From Actinomycetaceae bacterium (GTDB taxonomy: Bacteria > Actinomycetota > Actinomycetes > Actinomycetales > Actinomycetaceae): a stretch of 33,986 bases of DNA. Positions 1 to 9,385 of this stretch are shown in pieces (within the stretch, counting starts at the first letter, position 1; the number at the start of each line of letters is the position of its first letter). The position numbers were made by a program, and so were the translations under genes. The notes under the pieces are model-generated. The model saw only the letters and a program-made list of their open reading frames with translations, did not search any database and was not told where the DNA came from. Location of the stretch: contig JAUMUM010000025.1 in NCBI GenBank assembly GCA_030530685.1, positions 1 through 33,986 on the forward strand, given 5' to 3'.

Positions 1-816
1 CCCACCAAGACCGCCAGGCCCGCCGTTGCCGCTGTCGTTCTTCCTGCGGCGGATGACGAAGGCGGCCAGGGTGCCGATCAGGGCGAGGGCTGCCACGGCG
101 ATGAGGATCCAGATCCACGCGGGCACGCCAGAATCGTCGTCCTCGCTCGAGGCGGAGTCGGCATCGGCGTTGGTGGTCCCATCATCAGAGGACTCGCTGG
201 CCGAAGACTTGTCATCCGAGGACTCGCTGGTGGACGGCGACGACGAAGACGACGAGGATCCCGACTTGGAGTAGGTGGCCTCAATGCCGCTGTTCTTGAT
301 CTGGTCGTAGTCGGTCCATGTGACCCTGTTTCCCTCGATCTGGCCACCATCGGTCGCGTCCGTGACCTGGCCGGGTGCCTCGATGGTCACCGAGAAACCC
401 ACGTTTCCAAGGTCGACACCCTGGGTCCCAGCGCTGAATGAGGAGTCCATCTGGGACCAGTAGGAAGCGGGAATACTGACCGTCGCCTCGTCGCCCTGGT
501 CACTGTAGAGGCTGGCTTTGACCGTTGAGGAGAACTCGATGGCCAGCTGGCACTTCTTGGTGCCGCCGTCGTCAACTGTGTTCGTACTTATCGTGCCAAT
601 TATCGCGATTTCGGAATTGCCTTCGAAAGTGGACGATAGCATCGAGCAGTACATTTCGTTGTCGATGCCCATGTCGCTGACGTCGATCAGCGACATTAGT
701 GACATGTCGCCGGATTCGGACACCTTCACGGTGTTGTCCGCTTTGCACGCGCCGAGTAGGAGAAGGAAGGGGAGGAATAGTGCGAGCAGCTTCGCTCTTC
801 GGCTCTTGATACTCAT
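1..816 (-). CDS. LppM-like lipoprotein with C-terminal membrane anchor (partial)
   Basis: The minus-strand frame is open from an ATG at 816 to the left edge, 272 codons with no stop seen, so the C-terminus is missing. The N-terminus has a basic start, a leucine-rich core and the lipobox LGAC at about residue 24, so it should be a lipid-anchored exported protein. A globular part of about 150 residues follows, then a Ser/Asp/Glu-rich linker, one hydrophobic helix (PAWIWILIAVAALALIG) and a basic RRRK stop-transfer. Lipobox, beta-rich domain and C-terminal helix resemble the actinobacterial LppM family; that name is from recognition, not a search. TAGGCT on the minus strand (823-828) ends 6 nt before the ATG, suggesting a leaderless message. 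It is divergent from pckG. Confidence 0.72.
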   Translation of the reverse strand, partial: MSIKSRRAKLLALFLPFLLLLGACKADNTVKVSESGDMSLMSLIDVSDMGIDNEMYCSMLSSTFEGNSEIAIIGTISTNTVDDGGTKKCQLAIEFSSTVKASLYSDQGDEATVSIPASYWSQMDSSFSAGTQGVDLGNVGFSVTIEAPGQVTDATDGGQIEGNRVTWTDYDQIKNSGIEATYSKSGSSSSSSSPSTSESSDDKSSASESSDDGTTNADADSASSEDDDSGVPAWIWILIAVAALALIGTLAAFVIRRRKNDSGNGGPGGLGG

Positions 817-822
817 GCCCGA

Positions 823-828
823 AGCCTA
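823..828 (-). promoter_or_regulatory. -10 element of a probable leaderless promoter (LppM-like gene)
   Basis: On the minus strand TAGGCT fits the TANNNT -10 consensus and leaves exactly 6 nt before the ATG at 816, so transcription would start at or next to the start codon. No Shine-Dalgarno is seen. No convincing -35 is visible. Confidence 0.5.
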
Positions 829-1070
829 GCAATTCATCTTCTTCCGGACAGAACTTGTCGCATCGCATGAGAAACTTGGAATTTCATCTGGAACCGGGGC
901 GGATTTTCCGATGTGATTTCGCGGCTCGTGAAACGGGCAATGCACAGGGACGAAACGCATGGGTTTCCTCCGGTCGTTTCGGGGATAATCTCTTCTGATC
1001 GCGCCGCGACCCCGCCTGCCAGCTGCCGGAAGGGCGCGGCACCACATCGCAAGCTTAGGAAGGAAAAGCG

Positions 1071-2936
1071 ATGACGGATAAGACCTATTCCGCCGAAGAA
1101 GTCCGAGCGGGAGCGCCGAGCGAGGCTCCCGACGAGCTCATCGACTTCGTCACAACGACCGCCAACCTCGCCAAGCCGGACTCGATCTACTGGGCTGACG
1201 GCTCCGACGAGGAGTGGGACCGCCTCACCACCGAGATGGTCGACTCGGGGATGTTCACCCGGCTCAACCCGGAGAAGCGCCCGAACTCCTTCCTGGCGCG
1301 TTCGCTGCCGTCGGACGTCGCCCGCGTCGAGTCGCGCACCTTCATCTGTTCGGAGAAGGAAGAGGACGCCGGCCCCACCAATAACTGGTACGACCCGGTG
1401 GAGATGAAGAAGATCCTCAATGAGAAGTTCGACGGCTCCATGCGCGGCCGCACGATGTACGTCGTTCCGTTCTCCATGGGCCCGCTGGGCGGCCCGATCT
1501 CCAAGCTCGGCATCGAGATCACGGATTCGCCGTACGTCGTCGTCAACATGCGGATCATGACCCGCATGGGTTCCGCGGCGCTCAAGCTCATCGGCGAGGG
1601 CGGCGAGTGGGTGCCCGCCGTCCACTCGGTCGGTTACCCGCTGCGCGACGCCGACGGCACGACCCGCGAGGACACCGCGTGGCCCTGCAATGAGGAAAAG
1701 TACATTACGCACTTCCCCGAGACCAACGAAATCTGGTCCTACGGCTCCGGCTACGGCGGCAACGCCCTGCTGGGCAAGAAGTGCTACGCGCTGCGCATCG
1801 CCTCGACGATGGCGCGTCGCCAGGGCTGGATGGCCGAGCACATGCTCATCCTTCGCCTGACCGACGAGAAGTCCGGCAAGCAATACCACGTCACCGCCGC
1901 GTTCCCGAGCGCCTGCGGCAAGACCAACCTCGCCATGCTCCAGCCGACGATCCCCGGCTACAAGGTCGAGACCGTCGGCGACGATATCGCGTGGATGCGC
2001 CCAGGCCCGGATGGACGCCTGTACGCCATCAACCCCGAGGCCGGCTTCTTCGGCGTGGCACCGGGAACCTCCTACGGCACCAACCCGATGGCCATGGACA
2101 CCATGCGCGCCAACTCCATCTTCACCAACGTCGCACTGACCGACGACGGCGACGTGTGGTGGGAGGGCATTGACGCCCCGCTGCCCGATCACCTCATCGA
2201 CTGGCAGGGCAATGACTACACGCCCGCCGACGCCGAGGAGGGCAAGAAGGCCGCGCACCCGAACTCGCGCTTCACGGTTCCCGCCGCGCAGTGCCCGATC
2301 ATCTGCGAGGACTGGGAGGCGCCCCAGGGCGTTCCGGTCGACGCCATCCTCTTCGGCGGTCGCCGCGCCACCAACGTCCCGCTCGTGGCCGAGCAGTACG
2401 AGGCCGCGCACGGCGTGTTCATCGGCGCCTCCGTCGCCTCCGAGGTGACGGCAGCCGCCACCGACGTCAAGGCCGGCTCGCTGCGTCACGACCCCTTCGC
2501 AATGCTGCCCTTCTGCGGCTACCACATGGCCGACTACTGGGGCCACTGGCTTGAGCTTCAGGAGCAGCTGGGCGACAAGTTCCCGAAGGTCTACCAGGTC
2601 AACTGGTTCCGCAAGGGCCCCGACGGCAAGTTCATTTGGCCGGGCTTCGGCGAGAATTCGCGCGTGCTCGACTGGATCGTGCGCCGCGCCGGTGGCGAAG
2701 TCGAGACGATCGACGGCGTGACCGGGCGCTACCCCAAGTTCGAGGACTTCAACCTTGAAGGGCTGGACATCGGCGAGGCCGAGTGGGCACAGCTCTTCGA
2801 GATCGACCCCGACGCCTGGGCGGCCGAGATGGACGACACCGAGGAGTACTTCAAGCAGTTCGGCGACAAGGTGCCTGCCAAGATCACCGAGCAGCTGGCC
2901 AAGTTCCGCGAGAGGATCGTGGCGGCCAAGGCCTGA
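1071..2936 (+). CDS. pckG: Phosphoenolpyruvate carboxykinase (GTP)
   Basis: A 621-residue GTP-dependent PEP carboxykinase that interconverts oxaloacetate + GTP with PEP + GDP + CO2 in the cytosol, the entry to gluconeogenesis. Length fits the GTP-type family (about 600-620). Visible motifs are the P-loop [15 protein letters not shown] at residues 278-292 with the nucleotide-binding Lys284 and hyper-reactive-Cys position 282, FGGRR at 428-432, and [11 protein letters not shown] near 526-536. The ATG is preceded by AGGAAGGAAA at good spacing. A strong terminator follows at 3023-3069, so it is probably monocistronic. The 254-bp gap to the divergent lipoprotein gene must hold its promoter. Confidence 0.97.
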   Translation: MTDKTYSAEEVRAGAPSEAPDELIDFVTTTANLAKPDSIYWADGSDEEWDRLTTEMVDSGMFTRLNPEKRPNSFLARSLPSDVARVESRTFICSEKEEDAGPTNNWYDPVEMKKILNEKFDGSMRGRTMYVVPFSMGPLGGPISKLGIEITDSPYVVVNMRIMTRMGSAALKLIGEGGEWVPAVHSVGYPLRDADGTTREDTAWPCNEEKYITHFPETNEIWSYGSGYGGNALLGKKCYALRIASTMARRQGWMAEHMLILRLTDEKSGKQYHVTAAFPSACGKTNLAMLQPTIPGYKVETVGDDIAWMRPGPDGRLYAINPEAGFFGVAPGTSYGTNPMAMDTMRANSIFTNVALTDDGDVWWEGIDAPLPDHLIDWQGNDYTPADAEEGKKAAHPNSRFTVPAAQCPIICEDWEAPQGVPVDAILFGGRRATNVPLVAEQYEAAHGVFIGASVASEVTAAATDVKAGSLRHDPFAMLPFCGYHMADYWGHWLELQEQLGDKFPKVYQVNWFRKGPDGKFIWPGFGENSRVLDWIVRRAGGEVETIDGVTGRYPKFEDFNLEGLDIGEAEWAQLFEIDPDAWAAEMDDTEEYFKQFGDKVPAKITEQLAKFRERIVAAKA

Positions 2937-3022
2937 GGATTCGGCTCTGAGGCGGTGCCGCGACGCGTGATGTCGTGACGCATAGTGCCGCGGCGTATGG
3001 TGCCGTGGCGGTGCCGAAGGTT

Positions 3023-3069
3023 GCGGCCCCGGAGTGCGCGTGAGTGTGCTCCGGGGCCGCTTTGCGTTT
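3023..3069 (+). terminator. Rho-independent terminator after pckG
   Basis: A perfect 12-bp inverted repeat (GCGGCCCCGGAG at 3023-3034, CTCCGGGGCCGC at 3049-3060) with a 14-nt loop is followed by TTTGCGTTT. Stem strength and the T-rich tail fit intrinsic termination of pckG transcripts. Confidence 0.85.
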
Positions 3070-3309
3070 GAGGGGTGTGGGGCGGCTCGGGATCGCTTTG
3101 CGCGTGTGCCCGAGGGGCTGTTGGGGCGCCGGGGCTGCGTCGCGCTCGATGCCGGGACGCCGTAAGCAACGGGCCGTTGGGCGGAAGCGCCAGCGCACGA
3201 AGGAGGCGCCCTCGCACGAAGGAAGCGCCGACCGGGTAGGGAAGCGCCGGCGCGTTGAGGAATTACCGGAACGTCGTGGGCGTCCCGCCTCTGGCGGCCC
3301 GCGAGGCGC

Positions 3310-3315
3310 TAGGCT
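3310..3315 (+). promoter_or_regulatory. -10 element of a probable leaderless promoter (purD)
   Basis: TAGGCT ends 7 nt before the purD GTG at 3323 and no Shine-Dalgarno is present, so the transcript probably begins at the GTG. The same hexamer lies in the same position before the lipoprotein gene at 816. Confidence 0.5.
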
Positions 3316-3322
3316 TGGACGC

Positions 3323-4573
3323 GTGAACATCCTGCTTCTTGGCGCGGGCGGACGCGAGCACGCTATCGCGCGGGCGTTGCGCCGCGACAGCGCCGTCGAA
3401 TCCCTCCTCATTGCCCCCGGCAATCCTGGCATGGCCGACCTCGGCGAGCTCGTCGACATCGACATCCTTGACGGGGCGGCCGTTGCCCAGCTCGCCACCT
3501 CCCGCGGCGTCGACCTCGTCGTCATCGGGCCGGAGGCTCCCCTCGTGGCCGGGGTTGCCGACGACGTCAGAGCGGCCGGCGTTCCCGTCTTCGGCCCGGG
3601 CGCCGAGGCGGCCCGGCTGGAGGGCTCGAAGGCCTTTGCCAAGGAGGTCATGTCCTACGCTCACGTTCCCACCGCCCAGGCGCGCACGTGTGCCAGCCTC
3701 GCGGAGGTCGAGGCGGCACTCGACGAGTTCGGTGCTCCCCACGTCGTCAAGGATGACGGCCTGGCCGCCGGCAAGGGCGTCATCGTCACCGACTCGCGCG
3801 ACGAAGCTCTGGCCCACGCGGCCGCCTGCCTGAAGACGCCGCGCTCGCGGGTGCTCGTCGAAGAATTCCTCGACGGCCCGGAGGTCTCGCTCTTCTGCCT
3901 GTGCGACGGCCGGGTGGCCGTTCCACTCCAGTCCGCGCAGGATTTCAAGCGTGCCTACGATGGCGGCGCAGGCCCCAACACCGGCGGCATGGGCTCGTAC
4001 TCCCCGCTCGCCTGGGCGCCGGAGGGGCTCCAGGACGAGGTCGCCGCGACCGTCGCCCAGCCTGTCGTCGACGAAATGGCCCGGCGCGGAACGCCCTTCG
4101 TCGGCCTTCTCTACTGCGGATTGGCGCTTTCGTCCGCGGGCCTGCGCGTCGTCGAGTTCAACGTGCGCTTCGGGGATCCGGAGACCCAGTCCGTCCTGGC
4201 CCGGCTCGAAACGCCGCTCGGGGCCCTTCTGCTCGACGCGGCCAGGGGCGAGCTCGGCGACGTCGAACTCACCTGGTCCGCAGACGCCGCCGTCACTGTG
4301 GTCCTCGCCGCGAGCGGCTACCCGGCCACGCCGCGCACCGGCGACGCCATCACCGGGCTCGACGAAGCGCAGGCAACGCCCGGCGCGCACGTCATACACG
4401 CCGGCACGGCGCTCGACGAACAGTCGCGCCTGGTCAGCGCCGGCGGGCGCGTGCTCGCGACAGTCGGCATGGGGGCGAGCGTGGAAGTCGCACGCACCAT
4501 CGCCTACGAGGCTCTTGCTAAGATCGGACTCGACGGGTCTCACCACCGGTCGGACATCGCCGCGGGTGTTTAG
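3323..4573 (+). CDS. purD: Phosphoribosylamine-glycine ligase (GAR synthetase)
   Basis: A 416-residue ATP-grasp ligase that joins glycine to 5-phosphoribosylamine, the second step of purine synthesis. The N-terminus reads VNILLLGAGGREHAIA, the family hallmark, which fixes the GTG at 3323 as start although the frame stays open to 3044. Further motifs are KDDGLAAGKGV (ATP-grasp), NTGGMGSYSPL, and VEFNVRFGDPETQ with the metal-binding Glu/Asn. Family length is about 420. The start appears leaderless. purC follows after 357 bp with its own promoter-like element, so the two may be transcribed separately. Confidence 0.96.
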   Translation: MNILLLGAGGREHAIARALRRDSAVESLLIAPGNPGMADLGELVDIDILDGAAVAQLATSRGVDLVVIGPEAPLVAGVADDVRAAGVPVFGPGAEAARLEGSKAFAKEVMSYAHVPTAQARTCASLAEVEAALDEFGAPHVVKDDGLAAGKGVIVTDSRDEALAHAAACLKTPRSRVLVEEFLDGPEVSLFCLCDGRVAVPLQSAQDFKRAYDGGAGPNTGGMGSYSPLAWAPEGLQDEVAATVAQPVVDEMARRGTPFVGLLYCGLALSSAGLRVVEFNVRFGDPETQSVLARLETPLGALLLDAARGELGDVELTWSADAAVTVVLAASGYPATPRTGDAITGLDEAQATPGAHVIHAGTALDEQSRLVSAGGRVLATVGMGASVEVARTIAYEALAKIGLDGSHHRSDIAAGV

Positions 4574-4930
4574 AACACACGGCGGCGCGCCCATTCGGCG
4601 GGCATCGGGCATATTCAAGGGGCGGTCAATGGCGCTGGACAGCGTGAAGCGCGCGGCGTCGGATGCCCGTGTACCGTCGGCTGCCCGAGCGTCATCTGCT
4701 GCCCGCACGGCAGTTGGATTCGCGTGTTTGGACCGGCCCGTGACCGTGAGCGTCAGGCCAGCCGCGGCGCCTGGCGTGCTCCTGCGTTTGGGCCGGGTCC
4801 GTCGTGTTCAAGGCAGGGGTTCACGGCCTATGCTGGTGGTGTGCCCGCGTTGTGGACGGAAATGGAGGTCGCCCGCTTCCCCGCGGATTACCGGGTAGGG
4901 TGAACGTCACTGAGAAAGCGAGTGTGGACA
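4574..4930. other. Intergenic region purD-purC
   Basis: No gene is supported in these 357 bases; open frames here are antisense or frame-shifted shadows. The right part holds a plausible purC promoter at 4807-4834. No terminator hairpin with a T-run is evident after purD, so readthrough into purC is possible. Confidence 0.5.
4807..4834 (+). promoter_or_regulatory. Candidate sigma-70 type promoter of purC
   Basis: TTCAAG (4807-4812) and TATGCT (4829-4834) are separated by 16 bp. The -10 fits the TANNNT consensus well. The resulting 5' UTR would be about 90 nt. Confidence 0.45.
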
Positions 4931-5842
4931 ATGGCAGGATCTGGCATCGCGAAGGTGAGTGGCTGGACCCACGTGTATTCGGGCAAGGTGCGCGACGTCT
5001 ACGTTCCGGCGGGCGTGAGCGCTCACAGCGGAGACGATAGATTCCTCATCGTCGCGTCCGACCGGATCAGCGCCTACGACTTCGTGCTGCCAACGGAGAT
5101 CCCGGACAAGGGCAAGATGCTCACCCAGCTGACCCTGTGGTGGTTCGAGCAGCTCGCCGACATCACGCCCAACCACATCATCTCCACCGACGTCCCTCCC
5201 GAGGTCGAGGGGCGGGCCATGATCGTCAGCCGCCTGCGGATGTTCCCGGTCGAGTGCATTGTGCGCGGCTACCTCACGGGCTCGGGCCTGGCGGAGTATC
5301 GCAGCACCGGCATGGTGTGCGGAGTCCCCCTGCCCCCGGGCATCGTCGAGTCCGGGCGCCTGGAGTATCCGATTTTCACGCCGACGTCGAAGGCGAGGGT
5401 TGGCGAACACGACGAAAACATCTCCTTCGCCGAGATGTCCGCGCGCGTGGGTGAGGGCGCGGCTCGCGAATTGCGCGCCAAGTCCGTGGCCACGTATGCG
5501 CGTGCGCGCGAGATTGCCGCGGAAAAGGGCATTATCATCGCGGATACCAAGTTCGAGTTCGGCGTCTCCACAGAACCGGGCGACGACGGGGTCATCCTCG
5601 GCGACGAGGCGCTGACTCCCGACTCGTCGCGGTTCTGGATCGCCGAGATCTACAAGCCCGGCGAGGTGCAGCCTTCGCTCGACAAGCAGTTCGTGCGCGA
5701 CTGGCTGAGTTCTTCGGCCTCCGGCTGGGATCCGGCCTCGGGCAAGCAGCCGCCTCCGTTGCCCGATCGGGTGGTGGAAAAGACCTACGAGCGGTACACG
5801 GAGGTCTACGAGCGGCTCGTCGGTAAGGCCTGGCGCCCGTAG
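4931..5842 (+). CDS. purC: Phosphoribosylaminoimidazole-succinocarboxamide synthase
   Basis: SAICAR synthetase, about 303 residues: joins aspartate to CAIR using ATP, step eight of IMP synthesis. Visible hallmarks are SGKVRDVY near the N-terminus (phosphate-binding), ASDRISAYDFVLP, CIVRGYLTGSGLAEY, and GEHDENISF. Length fits the longer (about 300 residue) bacterial form. Two starts are possible, ATG at 4931 and an in-frame GTG at 4922 three codons earlier; neither has a strong Shine-Dalgarno, and the ATG places the conserved part at the usual distance. The next gene in the block is purS, 242 bp downstream with its own promoter-like TATGAT. Confidence 0.96.
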   Translation: MAGSGIAKVSGWTHVYSGKVRDVYVPAGVSAHSGDDRFLIVASDRISAYDFVLPTEIPDKGKMLTQLTLWWFEQLADITPNHIISTDVPPEVEGRAMIVSRLRMFPVECIVRGYLTGSGLAEYRSTGMVCGVPLPPGIVESGRLEYPIFTPTSKARVGEHDENISFAEMSARVGEGAARELRAKSVATYARAREIAAEKGIIIADTKFEFGVSTEPGDDGVILGDEALTPDSSRFWIAEIYKPGEVQPSLDKQFVRDWLSSSASGWDPASGKQPPPLPDRVVEKTYERYTEVYERLVGKAWRP

Positions 5843-6031
5843 GGCTTGGTGCGTTGGCGGGCGCCCGTGAGCGCCGCGAGCGGTCGCCCAAAGGCCTGCG
5901 CTCATTGAGTCCCGGCGCAGGTGCGCTACCCGCCTTGGCGCCGGTAAAGGCCTGGCGCTGATAGTCGGCGTCGGCTGGTACGGGGACGGCTCAGCACCTG
6001 AGAACCGGCGGAGCAGCCCCACGCATGCCCG

Positions 6032-6037
6032 TATGAT
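6032..6037 (+). promoter_or_regulatory. -10 element upstream of purS
   Basis: TATGAT is a near-consensus -10 hexamer 47 nt before the purS GTG, giving a leader of about 40 nt that contains the small hairpin AACC-AGATA-GGTT. No clear -35 was found. Confidence 0.4.
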
Positions 6038-6084
6038 GGGCGCAGAAACCAGATAGGTTTCCAAGTTCTGAGACTGGAGAGTGT

Positions 6085-6339
6085 GTGGGACGCATCATCA
6101 TCGAGGTCATGCCGAAGCCCGAAATCCTCGACCCGCAGGGCAAGGCCGTGTTCGGAGCATTCGGGCGCCAGGGCATTGATTCCATTACGGATGTCCGTCA
6201 GGGCAAGCGCTTCGAGCTGAGCGTCGAAGGCCCGGTGACGTCGGAGCATCTGGATACGGCGCGAAAGGCGGCGGAGACGATCCTTTCCAACCCGGTCATC
6301 GAGGACGTCGTTGCCGTGTACGCGGAGGAGGCAAGGTGA
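6085..6339 (+). CDS. purS: Phosphoribosylformylglycinamidine synthase, PurS subunit
   Basis: An 84-residue PurS, the small subunit that bridges PurQ and PurL so that ammonia released by PurQ reaches PurL in FGAM synthetase (step four). The sequence is typical: a beta strand [20 protein letters not shown], then the GID/V region with VRQGKRFEL and a C-terminal helix-strand ending [11 protein letters not shown]. The start is GTG with GGAGAG just upstream. Its stop overlaps the purQ start by 4 nt (GTGA), so purS and purQ are translationally coupled. Confidence 0.95.
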   Translation: MGRIIIEVMPKPEILDPQGKAVFGAFGRQGIDSITDVRQGKRFELSVEGPVTSEHLDTARKAAETILSNPVIEDVVAVYAEEAR

Positions 6340-7028
6340 GGATCGGCGTCGTCACTTTTCCCGGAACGCTCGACGACGCCGACGCCGCGCGCGCCGTCAC
6401 CCTCGCGGGCGGAACACCGGTGCCGCTGTGGCACGCCTCGGACAGCCTCAATGCGGTGGACGCCGTGATCCTTCCCGGTGGGTTTTCCTACGGTGACTAT
6501 CTGCGATCCGGAGCCATCGCGGCACTGACCCCTGTCATGGGGTCGGTGATCGACGCGGCCAAAAAAGGCCTGCCGGTGCTGGGCATCTGCAATGGATTCC
6601 AGATTCTGTGCGAGGCCCACCTCCTGCCGGGAGCGCTCACCGGCAATGCGCACCAGCGCTTCATCTGCCGCGAGCAGCGTCTGACGGTCGAAAATGCGGG
6701 AACCGCCTGGACCGGCCAGTTCGAGCCCGGCGAGACCATCACGATCCCCCTGAAGAACCAGGAGGGTTTCTACCGCGCCGACGACGAGACCGTGCGCATG
6801 CTCGAAGGGCAGGGACGCGTCGTCTTCCGGTACGCCGAGGTCAACCCGAACGGTTCGATCCACGACATCGCGGGCATCTGCTCCGAGGAGGGCAACGTCG
6901 TTGGACTCATGCCGCACCCCGAGCACGCCGTCGAGCCGGGATTCGGCACGGCGACGCAGCAGGGCCTGCGCGACGGCACCGACGGCCTGCGATTGTTCAC
7001 GAGCGTGTTGGCCGGGGTGCTCGCGTAG
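6336..7028 (+). CDS. purQ: Phosphoribosylformylglycinamidine synthase, PurQ glutaminase subunit
   Basis: A 230-residue class I glutamine amidotransferase that supplies ammonia to PurL. The nucleophile is Cys85 in VLGICNGFQ and the His/Glu pair is His194/Glu196 in [22 protein letters not shown] is also typical. The start is GTG inside the purS stop, with GAGGAGG upstream. purL is not next to it: the thiamine operon lies between on the opposite strand, and purL follows about 3.5 kb downstream. Confidence 0.96.
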   Translation: MRIGVVTFPGTLDDADAARAVTLAGGTPVPLWHASDSLNAVDAVILPGGFSYGDYLRSGAIAALTPVMGSVIDAAKKGLPVLGICNGFQILCEAHLLPGALTGNAHQRFICREQRLTVENAGTAWTGQFEPGETITIPLKNQEGFYRADDETVRMLEGQGRVVFRYAEVNPNGSIHDIAGICSEEGNVVGLMPHPEHAVEPGFGTATQQGLRDGTDGLRLFTSVLAGVLA

Positions 7029-7157
7029 GGGTGCCGGTGTAGGGCTCTCGCGTAGGGCTCTGGCCGGGCATTCGCGCTGGAGTGCTGGTACGCCCAGGAG
7101 TACTTGCCGGGGCGCCCGCATGGGGACTGTCGCTTGGGAACAGCGGGCCGGCTCGGC

Positions 7158-8192
7158 TCAGTCCACGTGCCAGAAATGATCGAGGGGGCCGTGGCCGAGG
7201 AGCCGGCCGGAGTCGTCGGTTGCGCCGACGCCGAGGGCCGCGCCGGCGGAAATGGCGCGCGCCATCCACGGCTTGGCAAGGCCGAGTGCCTGCGGCCACG
7301 ACATGCCGCGCCCGCGCAGCGTCGCCAGGGCCGAGGACAGCGTGCAGCCCGTGCCGTGGGTGTTCCTCGTGACGAGGCGCGGGCCCGAGAATTCGACGAC
7401 CGCGAGCGCGCCGAGACTCGTCACCTTGGGCTGTGCCGGCTGCGCGGCTGGTGCCGGCTGCTCTGCCAGTCCTGCTCGCTTGACATGCGCCAGTCCGCTG
7501 GCCGCTTCCGGCCCGTCGGCCAATCCCGATCCACTGGCCAGCTCCGATCCGCCCGTCAATCCCAGCTGCTCGGGCCGCCCGACGAGCGCGTCGACGGCCT
7601 CGTCACCGCAGTCCAGGTGTCCGCCCTTGGCCAGGACGACGGCCCCGGTGGACTCGGCCAGCGCCGCGGCGGCATTGAGGGCTTCCTCGCGGCAGGAAAT
7701 CTCGTGCCCGGTCAGTGCGGCGAGCTCGGGAACATTCGGCGTGATGATGTCGGCCTGCCTGGCCAACTCCGTCAGGATCTCCACGGCCGGGCCGAGCCGG
7801 TGGCCCGACGTCGCCACGAGCACCGGGTCGAGCACGCGCGGCACGCCCGGGCCGGCAAGCGGCAGATACTCGGCGACGACGTCGGCACTCGCGGCGTCGG
7901 GGACTAGGCCAATCTTGATGGCGTCGACCGCGCTGGCGCCCGAGTTGGCATCGTCGAAGACCGCCGCGAACTGCTCGGCGAGCACCCGAGGGTCGAGCAC
8001 GTGGATTGCCGTGACACCCTGCGTGTTCTGCGGGACGATCGATGTCAGCACGCTCATTGCATAACCGCCGAGTGCCCCGATGGTCTTGACGTCGGCGCTC
8101 TGGCCGGCGCCGCCGGATGGGTCGGTCCCGGCGATGGAGAGCACGCGCGGCCTCGACCGCGCGATGTGGCCGGCGGCAGTTTTCACGTTCAT
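7158..8192 (-). CDS. thiD: Hydroxymethylpyrimidine/phosphomethylpyrimidine kinase
   Basis: A 344-residue ribokinase-fold kinase that phosphorylates HMP and then HMP-P to HMP-PP for thiamine synthesis. Hallmarks are SIAGTDPSGGAGQSADVKT at the N-terminus, DPVLVATSG, TPNVPELAALTG, and the anion-hole motif NTHGTGCTLSSA. The family is usually about 260-280 residues; the excess is a low-complexity Gly/Ala/Ser/Pro/Gln segment of roughly 50 residues between about 214 and 268, before the NTHGTGC motif. The ATG at 8192 is preceded by GAAAGG; the frame runs open upstream without conserved sequence. It is the last gene of the riboswitch-led operon, 155 bp after thiE. Confidence 0.94.
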   Translation of the reverse strand: MNVKTAAGHIARSRPRVLSIAGTDPSGGAGQSADVKTIGALGGYAMSVLTSIVPQNTQGVTAIHVLDPRVLAEQFAAVFDDANSGASAVDAIKIGLVPDAASADVVAEYLPLAGPGVPRVLDPVLVATSGHRLGPAVEILTELARQADIITPNVPELAALTGHEISCREEALNAAAALAESTGAVVLAKGGHLDCGDEAVDALVGRPEQLGLTGGSELASGSGLADGPEAASGLAHVKRAGLAEQPAPAAQPAQPKVTSLGALAVVEFSGPRLVTRNTHGTGCTLSSALATLRGRGMSWPQALGLAKPWMARAISAGAALGVGATDDSGRLLGHGPLDHFWHVD

Positions 8193-8347
8193 CTCAGCGC
8201 CTTTCGATGTCTTCGCTTCTTGTGCCCGGCACAGGGCCCGAGAATCCCGAGATCGGGGTGGCGTGGCCCCGTGCAATGCGCCGACGCCGGACTCTTCTTG
8301 CACCTCGTTCTCGAGGCCCGGTCAGCGTCTGGCGTCGGCATCCGGGC

Positions 8348-9385
8348 TCAGTCGGTCTCGAACTCCCTGCTCCTGTCGAGGATCTCCCACGAGCGCCTCG
8401 GCCCGGCCGCATTCCACGCGCGAACGAGGTTGCGCGCGGCCACCTCGGGATCGGGCGTGCCGCATATGGCCGAAACGACGGCGGCGCCGTGCAGGCCCGC
8501 GCGCCGCAGCGGCCCGACGTCCCCCGCGCTCACACCGCCGATCGCCACGCAGGGCACGGCGCATGCGCTCGCGAAGGCGCTAACGCCGTCGATCCCCATG
8601 GCCGGAGGGGCATCGAGCTTGACGCTCTGGTCCCGGATCGTGCCGACGCCGACATAGTCGATCGTTCCCCTGGGCATGGCCGCGATGGCACCCAGTTCCT
8701 TGCGGGTCGATGCGGATAGGCCGACGATCGCGTCCGGCCCGACGAGCTTGCGCACCACCCTGGCGGGCAGGTCGCCCTGGCCGATGTGGACCCCGTGGAC
8801 CGATGCGCCGATGGCCCGGGCTGCGAGGAAGACGTCGACCCTGTCGTTGACGATGATCTTCGCCCAGTCGCCGATCGCCTCGGCGACCGCGAGCACGACG
8901 TCGAGGACCTCGCCGCCGTCGGCCGGCTTGTGGCGCACCTGCACCGTTTCGACTCCGCCATCCACGGCCGCGCGTGCCGTTTCCACGATGCCGATGTCCT
9001 CGCACAATTCGGCGTCCGTCACGAGGTAAATGCCGGGGGAGATATTCTCACGGACGGGGGCCGCGACCTTCGTCGCCCCCTGCCCGGAACTAGCGGTAGC
9101 GCCCCGCTGCCCGGTCGCTGCCCGCTGACCGGTGTTGTCAATCGCCGCCTGCCGCACCGTGCCCTCGTCCGCCTTCGCCGCCTCGCCCGTTTGCCCGGGT
9201 GCGCTCGCCTGTCCGGCCTCGCCGGCTCGTCTGGCGCCGTCCGCCTGGTCCGCCTCTGCGGCTTGTTCTCCGGCTTGCCCGAGCTCGGCCACGCCGACTG
9301 CTCCGTCGGCCCGCTGCACCGCTGCGTCGGCGACCTGTCCGGCCGTACCGCCCGCCCGGTGCTGATCGTCGTCATTGCCCGTCAT
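8348..9385 (-). CDS. thiE: Thiamine-phosphate synthase with long low-complexity N-terminal extension
   Basis: ThiE condenses HMP-PP with thiazole phosphate to thiamine phosphate. The catalytic TIM barrel covers about residues 115-345: [53 protein letters not shown] and [12 protein letters not shown] are recognisable. In front of it lie about 114 residues rich in Ala, Gly, Gln, Glu and Asp with no recognisable domain. The ATG at 9385 overlaps the thiM stop (ATGA), which supports this start through translational coupling; an in-frame GTG at 9157 (residue 77) is the main alternative and would remove most of the extension. Normal family length is about 210-230. Confidence 0.92.
   Translation of the reverse strand: MTGNDDDQHRAGGTAGQVADAAVQRADGAVGVAELGQAGEQAAEADQADGARRAGEAGQASAPGQTGEAAKADEGTVRQAAIDNTGQRAATGQRGATASSGQGATKVAAPVRENISPGIYLVTDAELCEDIGIVETARAAVDGGVETVQVRHKPADGGEVLDVVLAVAEAIGDWAKIIVNDRVDVFLAARAIGASVHGVHIGQGDLPARVVRKLVGPDAIVGLSASTRKELGAIAAMPRGTIDYVGVGTIRDQSVKLDAPPAMGIDGVSAFASACAVPCVAIGGVSAGDVGPLRRAGLHGAAVVSAICGTPDPEVAARNLVRAWNAAGPRRSWEILDRSREFETD

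Larger units (their letters stand above)
2937..3322. other. Intergenic region pckG-purD with degenerate repeats
   Basis: No gene is supported here. At 2950-3020 GTGCCG recurs in a degenerate tandem pattern, then comes the pckG terminator. A 17-bp sequence beginning CGCACGAAGGA is repeated at 3194-3210 and 3213-3229 with one mismatch, and GGAAGCGCC recurs at 3183 and again near 3241. An open frame continues upstream from purD through this region, but its composition is not protein-like. Confidence 0.6.

Noticed and set aside
834-2546. 570-codon open frame antisense to pckG
   Set aside because: It is a GC-bias shadow of pckG; the sense frame has all catalytic motifs and the antisense product is Arg/Gly/Val-rich with no recognisable domain.
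3044-3322. N-terminal extension of purD
   Set aside because: The open frame continues upstream, but it crosses the pckG terminator and repeats, and PurD homologues begin at the VNILLLGAGG segment.
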